Source of the DNA: Paenibacillus whitsoniae
GTDB lineage: Bacteria > Bacillota > Bacilli > Paenibacillales > NBRC-103111
Assembly (NCBI RefSeq): GCF_003955665.1
Contig: NZ_RXHU01000002.1
Span: 18,892-82,891 of the forward strand
Direction of reading: 5' to 3'
DNA: 64,000 nucleotides
The stretch's first letter is position 1. Each line of letters starts with the position of its first letter. Position numbers and translations under genes: made by a program. Below are positions 35,956 to 45,135 of this stretch, in pieces. Below the pieces are notes generated by a model. The model did not search any database. It was not told the origin of the DNA and saw nothing but the letters and a program-made list of their open reading frames with translations.

Positions 35956-35973
35956 AATTTACACGTGTAAATT
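35956..35973. promoter_or_regulatory. Perfect 18-bp palindrome, probable operator of the PhyH-SDR pair
   Basis: AATTTACACGTGTAAATT is its own reverse complement. It lies 40-57 bp upstream of the PhyH start codon and 76 bp after the binding-protein stop. LacI- or GntR-type repressors bind such sites; no such gene is in the window. Confidence 0.6.
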
Positions 35974-36048
35974 CTATTTGTAAAGAGGAGGAAAGCCCTT
36001 TTTTCAAGAACTTTCCACTCACTTTCCACGCTCCAACACAGCTATACG

Positions 36049-37602
36049 TTATTTTACGTAACCTAGCTCTTTAATTCTCTTTTCCGCAGCGTCCAGATAC
36101 GTTTTGTAGTTCATCGAGCTTTCCAGTGTCTTAAGGAAACTGTCATATTCGCTGAGCGGACGTTTGCCATAGATGAACTTGGACATTTCTTCCTCGATGT
36201 AGCGATTCGCATCGGCAGCGTTATAGCCATTCGGGAAGTCTACGAACCCGTTCAGCACGTCGATATGCGGCTGCTTGCTGGCATATTCCATAAATTTCGC
36301 CTGCGGCGCAAATTTCACCGTCAGATACTCCATTTCCGGACGTCCAGTAAATTGGTATAGCCAGAAGTAGCCACCCTCCTTGCCCATCAGATCGGTAGGT
36401 ACGACTTTCGTGCCTTCCAGATTGTAGTGCTTGCCTTTCACGCCATACTGCACAAGCGGGGAACCGTCTTTACCGGATACGTAGTTCAGCAGATCGAACA
36501 CCTTTTGCAGTTTCTCCGGATTTTTCTCCAGCGACTTCGGAATCGCGTACATGCCGGCGCTGGCCCCAATATCATAGCCGCTGACAAACTGACCGCCAGG
36601 GCCCTTAAGCGCCTCAACTTGCACCCAGTTCGCATTCGGATTCACCGCTTTAATCTGCTCGACGAACTGATCTTTCGTCACGTTCGGCCAGTCCAGGTAT
36701 ACGATGCCGGCTTGCCCTTTAATCGCCTTCTGCTGATGCTGAAGACCTGTATTCGCCATTAACTCGGGATCGACCGCTCCCGATGCGACCAGCTTTTGAG
36801 TGGAGGCAAGCGCTTCTTTCATATTAGGGTCATACAGCGCATTGACCATCTTGTTGTCTTTTACATACAAGCTGGGGACACCGCCCGCATAAGCGACACC
36901 ATAGGCGCCCCAAATCGGTTCAAATGCGGCAAATTTGCTTCCGGTGAGGCCAAAAGTGTCCTTTTTGCCGTTGCCATCCGGGTCCTGCTCCGTAAATGCT
37001 TTCGCCACGTTATAGAGTTCTTCCGGCGTTGTCGGCATTTTCAGATTCAGCTTATCCAGCCAATCCTTGCGAATCCAGTAAGTGTTATAAGGCACTTGCG
37101 GCGATTTGGAAATCGCATACGTTTTGCCGTTCAACTGCCCCTTCTTGAGCGAGGCGTCTCCGATGAAATCCTTCGTCTGTTTCAGCTTATCCATATAGGG
37201 CGTGAGGTCGAGCAGCAGCCCCTGATCGGAGAATTGCTTGAGCTGCTGGCGGTCCACCGCAAAAAGATCCGGGAAATTGGCCGAAGCCATGCGCACGTTG
37301 ACCTGATTCTTGTAGTCGTCGCCGGAAGCGTAGACGGTCAGGTTAATTTCCGTATTCAGCGCTTTATCAAGCTCCTGCTTGATAATGTCTTGATCGGGCG
37401 AAGGCAGACCGTTTCCGGTTTCAATAATGTCGAGCTTAACCGCTTTGCCGCTGCTTGCAGCGGTCGTAGCGGCCGCTTTGGAGCTATCGGCCGGCGTATT
37501 CGTCGATGATGTGCTGGAAGTTGAAGATCCGCAGCCGGCAATCAGTGTGCCTCCTGCAAATGTCATGGCAAGTAGTGCGGGAACAAGCAGTTTCTTTTTC
37601 AT
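36049..37602 (-). CDS. ABC transporter substrate-binding lipoprotein, module 2
   Basis: A 517-residue LplA-like binding protein. The lipobox is LIAGCGSS (Cys at 24), followed by a Ser/Thr-rich linker. Blocks such as FAVDRQQLKQFSDQGLLLDLTPYMDKL and YWIRKDWLDKLNL run parallel to the module 1 protein, so the two are paralogues with probably different ligands. AAGAAGGGG precedes the ATG. It is encoded after its two permeases. Confidence 0.92.
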   Translation of the reverse strand: MKKKLLVPALLAMTFAGGTLIAGCGSSTSSTSSTNTPADSSKAAATTAASSGKAVKLDIIETGNGLPSPDQDIIKQELDKALNTEINLTVYASGDDYKNQVNVRMASANFPDLFAVDRQQLKQFSDQGLLLDLTPYMDKLKQTKDFIGDASLKKGQLNGKTYAISKSPQVPYNTYWIRKDWLDKLNLKMPTTPEELYNVAKAFTEQDPDGNGKKDTFGLTGSKFAAFEPIWGAYGVAYAGGVPSLYVKDNKMVNALYDPNMKEALASTQKLVASGAVDPELMANTGLQHQQKAIKGQAGIVYLDWPNVTKDQFVEQIKAVNPNANWVQVEALKGPGGQFVSGYDIGASAGMYAIPKSLEKNPEKLQKVFDLLNYVSGKDGSPLVQYGVKGKHYNLEGTKVVPTDLMGKEGGYFWLYQFTGRPEMEYLTVKFAPQAKFMEYASKQPHIDVLNGFVDFPNGYNAADANRYIEEEMSKFIYGKRPLSEYDSFLKTLESSMNYKTYLDAAEKRIKELGYVK

Positions 37603-37705
37603 CGATACCCCTTCTTTCTTTCAGAAATGAAAATTCAGTTTGCTTGCATGTATGTTGCCGTAACCGAATGCGCAGGCTGCAGTCCCGGGCATCTGGCGAA
37701 CGGGA

Positions 37706-38566
37706 TCAACCTTTGACAGCACCCATGAGCATGCCTTTGGCAAAATGCTTTTGGATGAACGGGTACACCAGGATAATCGGCACGCTGGCCGCAACCACCG
37801 CCGCCATTTGCATGGTTTCGGTCGGGAGCATATTCTCCGCATTTTCAAGCGGCTGCTGCGTCATCATCAGAATCTCGCGAATGACGACCTGGAGCGGAAA
37901 CAGGCTGCGGTCGGTCACATACATAATCGCTTGGAAAAATTCATTCCAGTGACCCACCATATAGAACAGGCCAATCGTGAGCATCGAAGGCACGGACAGC
38001 GGAAGCACAATTTGCCACAGAATACGGAACTCTTTGGCACCGTCCATGCGGGCGGATTCGAACAATTCTTCGGGCAGATTTTCGAAAAAGCTTTTCATAA
38101 TGAGCACATTGAAGCTCCAAACGGCATTCGGCAAAATCATCGACCACACGGAATCGAGCAGCCCTAACGATTTGACGATCAGGTACGTCGGAATGATGCC
38201 TCCGCTGAACAACATCGTGAACACGACCATCAGCAGGAGCAGGCTTCTTCCCGGCATATTGCGGCGGCTGAGCGGATACGCCATCAGCAGCGTCAGCAGC
38301 AAATTGACCACCGTGCCGACGACCGTAATGATAATCGTTACCCAGAACGCCCGGGGAATTGCCGTTTCGGTCAGCAGCTTATGATAAGCGGTGAACGTAA
38401 TCGATTTGGGAATCAGGATAAAGCCGCCATTTTTCAAAACCTCGGAGAACGGGGTGATGGAGACGGATACGACGTACATCAGCGGGAATATGGCTGCCAA
38501 AGCGGCAAGACTCAGCACAACGATGACGACAGCGTTTACAATTCGGTCCTCCCAGCCTCTTACCAT
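37706..38566 (-). CDS. Carbohydrate ABC transporter permease (LplC-type), module 2
   Basis: A 286-residue permease with six predicted helices. The EAA loop is EELFESARMDGAKEFRILWQIVLPLS and the C-terminus PFIQKHFAKGMLMGAVKG. It is clearly paralogous to the protein at 27580. Its start overlaps the upstream permease stop by 7 bases, with GGTGAGGG as ribosome binding site, so the pair is translationally coupled. Confidence 0.92.
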   Translation of the reverse strand: MVRGWEDRIVNAVVIVVLSLAALAAIFPLMYVVSVSITPFSEVLKNGGFILIPKSITFTAYHKLLTETAIPRAFWVTIIITVVGTVVNLLLTLLMAYPLSRRNMPGRSLLLLMVVFTMLFSGGIIPTYLIVKSLGLLDSVWSMILPNAVWSFNVLIMKSFFENLPEELFESARMDGAKEFRILWQIVLPLSVPSMLTIGLFYMVGHWNEFFQAIMYVTDRSLFPLQVVIREILMMTQQPLENAENMLPTETMQMAAVVAASVPIILVYPFIQKHFAKGMLMGAVKG

Positions 38567-39531
38567 ATGCCCTCACCCCATTTCTTCGATAGTTGATTGG
38601 AACCAAGCACCAGCACGAGACCAATCAGCGATTTGAACAAGCCGACAGCTGCACCTAACGAGAAATTCAACTGCTGCAGCCCTGTCCGGAACACCCAGGT
38701 ATCCAAAATATCGGCAACGGCGTATACTTGAATGTTATACAAAATGTAAATCTGATCGAATCCGGCATCCATAATATGACCCAGCTTCAGAATCAGGAGC
38801 AGCACAATGACATTGCGAATACCGGGTAAAGTAATGTGCCATATCATGCGTAGGCGGCTTGCCCCGTCCACGCGAGCGGCTTCGTACAAAGTCGGATCGA
38901 TGGCCGCCATCGAAGCGAGATAAATAATAGCGCCCCAGCCAAGATCTTTCCAGATTTCCGAACCGACCAGGATCGCCCGGAAATAATCGACCGACGTCAT
39001 AAACCCGATGGCCTTCCCGCCGGCGTCTTCGATCCAGTTGTTCACGAGACCCGAGCTTTGCGACAGCAGTGCGATCAGAATCCCGTAGATAATGACCCAG
39101 GACAGGAAGTGCGGCATGTAGGTCAGTGTCTGCACGGCCGTCTTGAACCAACGGAGGCGGCATTCGTTCAGCAGCAGCGCCATGACAATCGGCGGAATCG
39201 TGCCAAACACTAATTTATACACCGAGATCAGCAGCGTGTTTACCATCAACTGCCCGAAATACGGAGAGTTGAAAAATGTTTCAAAATGCTTGTACCATGG
39301 ATGTGCCCAGTCGCTCTTCAGAATCCCGTCGAGCATTTGATAATCCTTAAATGCAATAATAATGCCGTACATCGGAACATAGCGGAAGATTATAAAATAC
39401 AGCACGCCCGGCAGCAGCATCAGATAAAAAGCGCGAAACGCCCATACCTGCTTGGCGGACAGCCTTCCCTTCTTTTCTCTGGCCTTGCTTCCGGCCTTCG
39501 CATCACGATGTACGACCATCTGTTGTTCCAT
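38560..39531 (-). CDS. Carbohydrate ABC transporter permease (LplB-type), module 2
   Basis: A 323-residue permease. A charged cytoplasmic N-terminus is followed by YLMLLPGVLYFIIFRYVPMYGIIIAFKDYQ; the EAA loop is DPTLYEAARVDGASRLRMIWH and the C-terminus SNQLSKKWGEGIW. AAGAGGTGG lies upstream of the ATG. Together with the LplC-type and LplA-like proteins it forms an oligosaccharide importer that must borrow an ATPase from elsewhere. Confidence 0.92.
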   Translation of the reverse strand: MEQQMVVHRDAKAGSKAREKKGRLSAKQVWAFRAFYLMLLPGVLYFIIFRYVPMYGIIIAFKDYQMLDGILKSDWAHPWYKHFETFFNSPYFGQLMVNTLLISVYKLVFGTIPPIVMALLLNECRLRWFKTAVQTLTYMPHFLSWVIIYGILIALLSQSSGLVNNWIEDAGGKAIGFMTSVDYFRAILVGSEIWKDLGWGAIIYLASMAAIDPTLYEAARVDGASRLRMIWHITLPGIRNVIVLLLILKLGHIMDAGFDQIYILYNIQVYAVADILDTWVFRTGLQQLNFSLGAAVGLFKSLIGLVLVLGSNQLSKKWGEGIW

Positions 39532-39581
39532 AAGGCCACCTCTTTTCCGTCAGCTTGCTTGCTCTCTCTTGGATTGATTTC

Positions 39582-39630
39582 AGTATAGCAAGCGCTTTCT
39601 TCGGAAAATATACAGTGATCCTGCTAAAAT
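39582..39630 (-). promoter_or_regulatory. Promoter with cre-like site and 21-bp-spaced repeats, module 2
   Basis: On the minus strand a TATACT -10 box (39582-39587) adjoins AGAAAGCGCTTGCT (39587-39600), which matches the CcpA cre consensus in its core. ATTTT repeats at 39605-39609 and 39626-39630 are 21 bp apart, like the AraC-type site of module 1. This suggests catabolite repression plus activation by the YesN-type regulator. Confidence 0.5.
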
Positions 39631-39651
39631 GTTCGAATTCTTGCAAACGCT

Positions 39652-41439
39652 TTATTTGGTGATTTCTGCATGTTCCACAGCCGGCAGCTCAATTCGAACG
39701 AGTGTTCCAACCCCAGGTCGACTGAAAATGGAAAGCCCATAGGCCGAGCCAAAGTTGAGCCCGATCCGCTCATGCACATTCATGACACCGATGCCGGTAA
39801 ATCGGTGTTTGCTGGGTGCCTTGCCGCGTTCGGCAAACAAACTGTTCAACTGATCGGCGTTCATCCCCATGCCATCATCACGAATTGTCACGATTAGCTT
39901 GTTCTTGACGCACTTGGCCCGAACGCGAATCGTGCCCGGCCGTTTCAGCGGTACCAAGCCGTGAAAAATGGCATTCTCGACGAGCGGCTGCAGGGTCAGC
40001 TTCAGGATGCGCAGCTTGGCCGTTTCCGGCGCAGCTTCAATCGTCATCGTGAATTTGTCGCCGTAACGGATTTGTTGAATGTACGCATACATCCGCAGCC
40101 CCTCCAGTTCTTCATCCAAGGTGACGAACTCCGAGCTTTTATCGAAGGAAAACGACAGCAACCCCACCAAGGCTTTGATCGTTTCCCGAACCTCCTGAAT
40201 TTTGTGCTGTTTGGCAAGGCTCGATATACAGGCTAGCGTATTGTAGAGAAAATGCGGCGCAATCTGGCTTTGCAGCATTTTTAGCTCGAACTGTTTCTTC
40301 CGATGCTCGGCCTCCCTCGTTTCCTGAAGCAAGTTGTGAATCCGCTCCATCATCGCATTATAGCTTCGCGCCAGCCGTCCGATCTCGTCGCTGCCGGTCA
40401 CATGAATGGTATGCTGCACATCTACATCGCGTACGCGATCCATTTTAGCCACCAGCGTACGAACTGGCAGTGTAATATACCGGGAAATCATATAGGTGCT
40501 CGCCAAAATGATAATAATCCAGAAGACTGCCGCTGTGCTGAAGTTTTTATATAAACTTTGTATACTTTGGTAAAAATAACTATTTTCATAAAATGCGACG
40601 AAGTACCACCCCAGCTTGTTCATGCCTGCCTTGACCGCAACGAGTCCGCCTTGCGGACCTTCCAGTTCTGAGGCGCCTACCGGCAGATCGGAGATCTGTT
40701 CCACGAAGTCCGGCCTTAACTCCGGCGGAAAGACAGACGTATTATACGGCAACAGCCGATAGGAACTCAGCGGCAGCGAGGCATCAAAGGCGTGGACGAT
40801 ATTCTTTTTATTCGTGATGATCGCAAACGTCTGATTCTTCGTGTTCATGAACTGCGCCAACATGTTCGTCAGTTGCACCAGATCGATCTCCACCACCGCA
40901 ATTCCTTTGTACGACTTGGTCTGCGACGATTCTATGGGCAGCACGAACGCCACCGTTTTGCCGGACATGGGAGACTGGTAAGGCTCTGTGATGAACATGC
41001 CGTACGTTTGCTTGGCTTTCGCAAGCAAGGATTGGATATATGGATTGCCAACGATATCGAACGTCGTCTGCGAGTTCGTAATGACGTGACCGTCTTCCCG
41101 CACCAGGTACAGATTTTTGTACAGGGTGCTGTTCTTGCTTGCATAGTTGCGCAGTACGTCGGATGCTTCCTTTTCCTTGCCATCGTCCAGCAGATCGTCG
41201 CGGGTGGAAATCAGCATAAGAATATTTTGCACGTTATCCAGATACGCATTCATATACAGATTCGTGCGGTCAATAATAATTTGCGCATCCATGACTACCT
41301 GCTTGCGGAATACATGCTCCGCTTCACGCAAGTTCAGCCAAGCAAGACCGCCAAGCAGCACCACCGTCGCTAACGATAAAAAAAGAAAATGTTTGGCCAG
41401 CATACTCCAGCTGCCAAACCAGGATACGATTGCTTTCAT
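39652..41439 (-). CDS. Sensor histidine kinase, YesM-type, module 2
   Basis: A 595-residue membrane sensor. The first helix is at about 11-31 (AKHFLFLSLATVVLLGGLAWL). An extracellular Cache-like sensor region of about 270 residues follows, then a second helix (AVFWIIIILASTYMISRY) and HAMP. The kinase core has the phospho-acceptor His in MLQSQIAPHFLYNTLACIS, with ENAIFHGLVPL and GIGVMNVHERIGLNFG in the ATPase. It pairs with the regulator encoded 6 bp upstream. AAGGATGAT precedes the ATG. Confidence 0.93.
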   Translation of the reverse strand: MKAIVSWFGSWSMLAKHFLFLSLATVVLLGGLAWLNLREAEHVFRKQVVMDAQIIIDRTNLYMNAYLDNVQNILMLISTRDDLLDDGKEKEASDVLRNYASKNSTLYKNLYLVREDGHVITNSQTTFDIVGNPYIQSLLAKAKQTYGMFITEPYQSPMSGKTVAFVLPIESSQTKSYKGIAVVEIDLVQLTNMLAQFMNTKNQTFAIITNKKNIVHAFDASLPLSSYRLLPYNTSVFPPELRPDFVEQISDLPVGASELEGPQGGLVAVKAGMNKLGWYFVAFYENSYFYQSIQSLYKNFSTAAVFWIIIILASTYMISRYITLPVRTLVAKMDRVRDVDVQHTIHVTGSDEIGRLARSYNAMMERIHNLLQETREAEHRKKQFELKMLQSQIAPHFLYNTLACISSLAKQHKIQEVRETIKALVGLLSFSFDKSSEFVTLDEELEGLRMYAYIQQIRYGDKFTMTIEAAPETAKLRILKLTLQPLVENAIFHGLVPLKRPGTIRVRAKCVKNKLIVTIRDDGMGMNADQLNSLFAERGKAPSKHRFTGIGVMNVHERIGLNFGSAYGLSIFSRPGVGTLVRIELPAVEHAEITK

Positions 41440-41445
41440 GCGGAA

Positions 41446-42996
41446 TCATCCTTTTTTGTATTCTGTCGGTGCCACGCCGGTCCAGTTGCGGAACAACTGC
41501 GAGAAATAGCGATAGCTCGGAATGCCGACGTGCTCGGCGACCTCGTACACCTTGAGCTGTGTCGTCTGCAGCAGATGCACCGCCTTCTCCATCCGCAGCC
41601 GCGTGATGTAGTCGTTGAAGGCTTCACCCGTCTCCTCCTTGAACAGTCGGCTCAAATAATACGAGCTGAGCCCCACCTCTTCCGACACGGAGGTCAGCGT
41701 CAGCGGCTCGCCGAGCTTCTGCTCGATGATGCGCCGCGCCTGCTGCACTTCCTTGCGCACTCGGCGCGCCGGCTCGGCCGTGCCGTGTTCCAGCTCCCGC
41801 AGGCAGGCGCTGATCAGCTCCGTCAGCGTCGGCGCCGCGCGCAGCTCGGCGGTGACCGCGTCAAACTGAGCATGCCGGAGCTGCGCGTGCGCAGCGCTCG
41901 CAGCCTCGCGCAGCCCCCCGACAAAAGCTTTCAGCTTGTCGGGATCGAATCGATGGGCTGCGGCCCACGGGGCCAGCCCTTCTTGGTACAATCGCCGCAG
42001 CGCGTCCTTGTCGGCTGCGGCTTCCTGCCAGCGCAGGCGCAGCGCCTGCGCTTCGGGGTGCTCGTCCGGCGCGGGCAGCATGTGCGCCGCTTCACTCGCC
42101 AGGGCGGTCGTCCACGGCCGCCCGTAGAACAGCTGCGCCGGCGTCATCGCGGATGCGCGCAGCGCCGGCACCACGTCATGCGGGGCGGCGACCCGCCCGC
42201 CGACGACCGCCATGAGCCGGTACGCGCCGCTCATGTAGGGCAGCGCTTGCTCCAGCTCCGCATGGAGCCGCGCCATCACGCGCTGCATGCCGGCCATACT
42301 GGCGGCTTCGTCCGGCGCGTCCGCAAACACCAGCACGATCTCGCGATCGCCGATCGGGCACCAGTGAAAGGCAGGCTGCGCTTCAGCCTCGGCGAGGATG
42401 CGCTCGATTTCGTACAGCACATGAAATCGGTCGCTCTCCTTGGCGTCGAGGTGCAGCCGCACCGGATAGAACGGCGCGCTGCCGCCCCACGCTGCCCATA
42501 CCTGGGACTGCGCAGTCAACGGCGCGGCTTCTCCATGGGACAAGGTGACGATCCCCTTGGACAATTCCCGCCGCAGCTGCTCTTGTCCGTAGCGCCGCAG
42601 ATCTTGTTCACGCCGCAGGGACGCTCTCGTTTTATCGATAGAGGCTTGCAGATCTCCCTCTTCCAAAGCAAGCTTGGTGAAATAGTCCAAAGCTCCCAGC
42701 TTCAGCGCTTCCTGCGCATAGTGGAAATCGCTGTGACAGGTGAGCAGCACGACTTGCATGAAAGGCCATTTCTGCTTAATCGCCCGGAACAGCTCCATAC
42801 CGTTCATGATCGGCATGGTGATATCCGTAACGACTAAATCCGGCTGCAGCTTCTCACACAGCTCCAAGGCTTCCTCACCGTTCTCGGCCTCGCCCGCAAA
42901 TTCCGCGCCGAACGAAGACCATGGCAGGGAACGCAATTCTTGGCGCAGGGGCAGCTCATCGTCCACGATCAACACACGTATCGGCGTATCTGACAT
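41446..42996 (-). CDS. Response regulator with AraC-type DNA-binding domain, YesN-type, module 2
   Basis: A 516-residue regulator. The receiver domain has the phospho-acceptor Asp58 in DLVVTDITMPIMNG and acidic VDDE near the start. A long, unusually Ala- and Arg-rich linker follows, and the AraC domain lies at about 415-516 (LTSVSEEVGLSSYYLSRLFKEETG and YEVAEHVGIPSYRYFSQLFRNWTG). It heads module 2. GC content is locally high in the linker-coding part, compared with its module 1 paralogue. GGAGGGTGGGAG precedes the ATG. Confidence 0.93.
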   Translation of the reverse strand: MSDTPIRVLIVDDELPLRQELRSLPWSSFGAEFAGEAENGEEALELCEKLQPDLVVTDITMPIMNGMELFRAIKQKWPFMQVVLLTCHSDFHYAQEALKLGALDYFTKLALEEGDLQASIDKTRASLRREQDLRRYGQEQLRRELSKGIVTLSHGEAAPLTAQSQVWAAWGGSAPFYPVRLHLDAKESDRFHVLYEIERILAEAEAQPAFHWCPIGDREIVLVFADAPDEAASMAGMQRVMARLHAELEQALPYMSGAYRLMAVVGGRVAAPHDVVPALRASAMTPAQLFYGRPWTTALASEAAHMLPAPDEHPEAQALRLRWQEAAADKDALRRLYQEGLAPWAAAHRFDPDKLKAFVGGLREAASAAHAQLRHAQFDAVTAELRAAPTLTELISACLRELEHGTAEPARRVRKEVQQARRIIEQKLGEPLTLTSVSEEVGLSSYYLSRLFKEETGEAFNDYITRLRMEKAVHLLQTTQLKVYEVAEHVGIPSYRYFSQLFRNWTGVAPTEYKKG

Positions 42997-43264
42997 CTCT
43001 CTCCCACCCTCCGGTTGAAAGTAATTGAAATTTGAAATCGCTTACGTATCTATTACTCTCCATCATACCAAGTTTTAAAAAGTTTGTTTATACAGCGATG
43101 TTGCTATTTTATGTAAAGATATTGCGAACACGGGGCGGCGAGATGCGAGTAGACTGCTTTTGCCTTCTGATGGGAACATGCCTGCTGCTACCAATGTGCA
43201 CGAATCCTGGGCGCGTTGCTTCGCCGGCGTAGGGCAGTCGATCGTCAGAACCCCGATGCAGCAG

Positions 43265-43291
43265 AAAACTCCCGCGCATGTCGGGAGTTTT
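43265..43291. terminator. Orphan terminator-like hairpin
   Basis: AAAACTCCCG/CGGGAGTTTT stem. No gene I can support ends just before it on either strand, so it may mark a lost gene. The stretch 42997-43264 otherwise shows nothing certain. Confidence 0.5.
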
Positions 43292-43343
43292 CCAATGGAT
43301 TCTGTTGCTGATTGGCTGTCGGTATGGCACATCCCGTCGCGAA

Positions 43344-43638
43344 ATGAAGAGGAGGAACGAAACGGCGCTATTTTTAATCAATTGGCGGATTTTATACCAT
43401 CTGGGGAACGAGAGGACCCTATTTACACTGTTTTAAGCAAGTTTGATGGTTTTAGACCCGAATAATTCGAGATTGAATACGATGAAATTGTTCCAAATAG
43501 CGGCATGTCGTTCCGCTATTCCTGCTCAACGGCGTGAGGAACGTGCAGGGCCACCCAGCAGTCGCATACGTATACCGGGACACGTTAGAGTTCAATAAAA
43601 CGGTGGAAGTCTATGACTTGAATTTTCAGTCGAAGTAA
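43344..43638 (+). pseudogene. Decayed gene remnant
   Basis: One frame reads NQLADFIPSGEREDPIYTVL and continues after an in-frame TAA as FEIEYDEIVPNSGMSFRYS. A shifted frame then gives HPAVAYVYRDTLEFNKTVEV and ends in a stop at 43636. The pieces look like protein broken by a stop and a frameshift. The family is not recognised. The strong hairpin just after it may be its old terminator. Confidence 0.4.
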
Positions 43639-43646
43639 TAATAAGA

Positions 43647-43696
43647 AGGGTGTTCCAAGCAGTCATTTAAGGACCTTTTGGTACACCCTCGATTTT
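43647..43696 (-). terminator. Terminator of the NAD(P)-binding epimerase-like gene
   Basis: AGGGTGTACCAA pairs with TTGGAACACCCT on the minus strand, followed by TTCTTATTATT. It starts right at the stop codon of the gene at 43696. Confidence 0.65.
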
Positions 43697-44541
43697 TATG
43701 AAAAATAATGCCCTTCTTCAAGATCGGCGATCAGTCCCGGCTGTCTCGGTTTCCAGCCTAGAAGCTCCCGTGTTGCCAGACTCGCTTGCGCAGTGTTGTA
43801 CAAGCTGGTGATGTCAAATGCCGCAATGGGGCCAAGAAAGCCGAAATGGGCGGCAGCTTCTTCAGATGTTATGCTGACCGCCGGCACATTCAATTGCCGT
43901 CCGATGACCGCGGCGATCTCGCGGAGCGAAATGCCTTCCTCGCCGGCTCCAAGCAACCGTGAGCCCGCCGGGGCGGATTCCAGCGCCAGACGATACAGAA
44001 CCGCCGCATCCAGGCGGTGAACCGCCGGCCAGCGGTTCGTTCCTTCGCCTATGTAGGCGGCGAAGCCCTTCGCCCGGGCGATGTTGATCATCATTGGCAC
44101 AAAGCCCTTATCGCCCTTGCCATGTACGGACGGTGCAAGCGAGACGATCGATGTCCGAATATCCCGCTCTGCCATTGCGAGCACTGCATCATCCACGGTA
44201 TATCCATTTGCGTGAGCCGTCGTAATAAACGGCTTCCCGGAGCCTTCGAGCGCAGCTCCCATGACTTTAACGGCCCGCAAATCCAGAGCCAGCGCACCTT
44301 CAAAATCGGAAAAATCGTTGGTGAACGCCAGATGAATCACGCCGTCCGCATCCGCGGCGGCGCTGCCCAGCGTATCGAGATCGTCAAGCGTGCCGTACAG
44401 CGCTTCGGCTCCTGCCGCCTTTAATTCCGAGGCTTTCTCTTCAGAACGGCAAAGACCCGACACTGTATGTCCCGCGCCGATCAGTTCCCGGACGACCGCG
44501 GAACCGACATACCCTGTTGCTCCTGTAACAAATACGTGCAT
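43696..44541 (-). CDS. SDR-fold NAD(P)-dependent epimerase/reductase
   Basis: A 281-residue extended-SDR, NmrA/epimerase-like protein. The nucleotide-binding motif is MHVFVTGATGYVGSAVVREL, followed by HLAFTNDFSDFEGALALDLRAVK. There is no clear Tyr-x3-Lys pair, so it may be an atypical reductase or a regulatory sensor. ATG 44541 is used because AAGGAGGAT lies 6 bases upstream. It stands alone in the gap after module 2. Confidence 0.85.
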   Translation of the reverse strand: MHVFVTGATGYVGSAVVRELIGAGHTVSGLCRSEEKASELKAAGAEALYGTLDDLDTLGSAAADADGVIHLAFTNDFSDFEGALALDLRAVKVMGAALEGSGKPFITTAHANGYTVDDAVLAMAERDIRTSIVSLAPSVHGKGDKGFVPMMINIARAKGFAAYIGEGTNRWPAVHRLDAAVLYRLALESAPAGSRLLGAGEEGISLREIAAVIGRQLNVPAVSITSEEAAAHFGFLGPIAAFDITSLYNTAQASLATRELLGWKPRQPGLIADLEEGHYFS

Positions 44542-44691
44542 ATTGATATCCTCCTTCATGAGTTGACCGCTTGAACATGTTAAGCATAAACTATGAAGTG
44601 AACTCTAGGGCAAGTGGTCCAAAGGAGAAATTATTGTGAAAATCCAGGAAATCGCGGTAAAGAACCTCCATTAATTGATTGTTTACATAGG

Positions 44692-45135
44692 TCATATCAT
44701 CATCTCTTCGCCTATCGGATATTCCCATAGTCCCAGTTTTCCCTTCACTGGAATATAGGGCTTCAGCAGACGGAAACCCGCTATTTCCCACGCAAAATAG
44801 CCTGGGCTGTAATCACCTAACAAGAGGTCATCCCCCGTCACGACCTTCCCGCAATCCAGAATGGCTGACGTATGATTAGCGTCGATGACTTGATAACAAT
44901 TTGTAAGCTCGCAAGTTGCAAGGATAACCCCCGTAGGGAGGTTTTGTTCTGTATAGCCATTCTTGGCGAGTAAAGAACGGATGGGTTCATATTTGCAGGC
45001 CTGCTTATCGACTTTCTTGCTTGCGTGAATGGCCAACGGTCCGCGATACCGGGTCTTCCATGATCTAGTTTCATAGAGAGTCTCGCCTTGGACAAGCAGA
45101 GTCGCCCACGGTTGAATCATGGATAATACTTTCAT
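44692..45135 (-). CDS. ASCH-domain protein
   Basis: A 147-residue protein with the ASCH fold, a PUA-like domain thought to bind RNA or modified nucleosides. It opens with MKVLSMIQPWATLLVQGETLYETRSWKTRYRGPLAIHASKK, the family's typical first strand and the Glu-Thr-Arg-x-Trp and Ala-x-His motifs, and has GVILATCELTNCYQV and SPGYFAWEIAGFRLL. Related proteins hydrolyse N4-acetylcytidine or regulate translation; the function here is open. It is transcribed on its own. Confidence 0.82.
   Translation of the reverse strand: MKVLSMIQPWATLLVQGETLYETRSWKTRYRGPLAIHASKKVDKQACKYEPIRSLLAKNGYTEQNLPTGVILATCELTNCYQVIDANHTSAILDCGKVVTGDDLLLGDYSPGYFAWEIAGFRLLKPYIPVKGKLGLWEYPIGEEMMI

Noticed and set aside
43032..43465. 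Open frames of 66 and 101 residues on the plus strand before the epimerase-like gene
   Set aside because: No convincing start or ribosome binding site; only the end of the second overlaps the gene remnant recorded at 43344-43638.
44591..44791. 66-residue open frame beside the ASCH gene
   Set aside because: It overlaps the 3' end of the ASCH gene in another frame and has no ribosome binding site.
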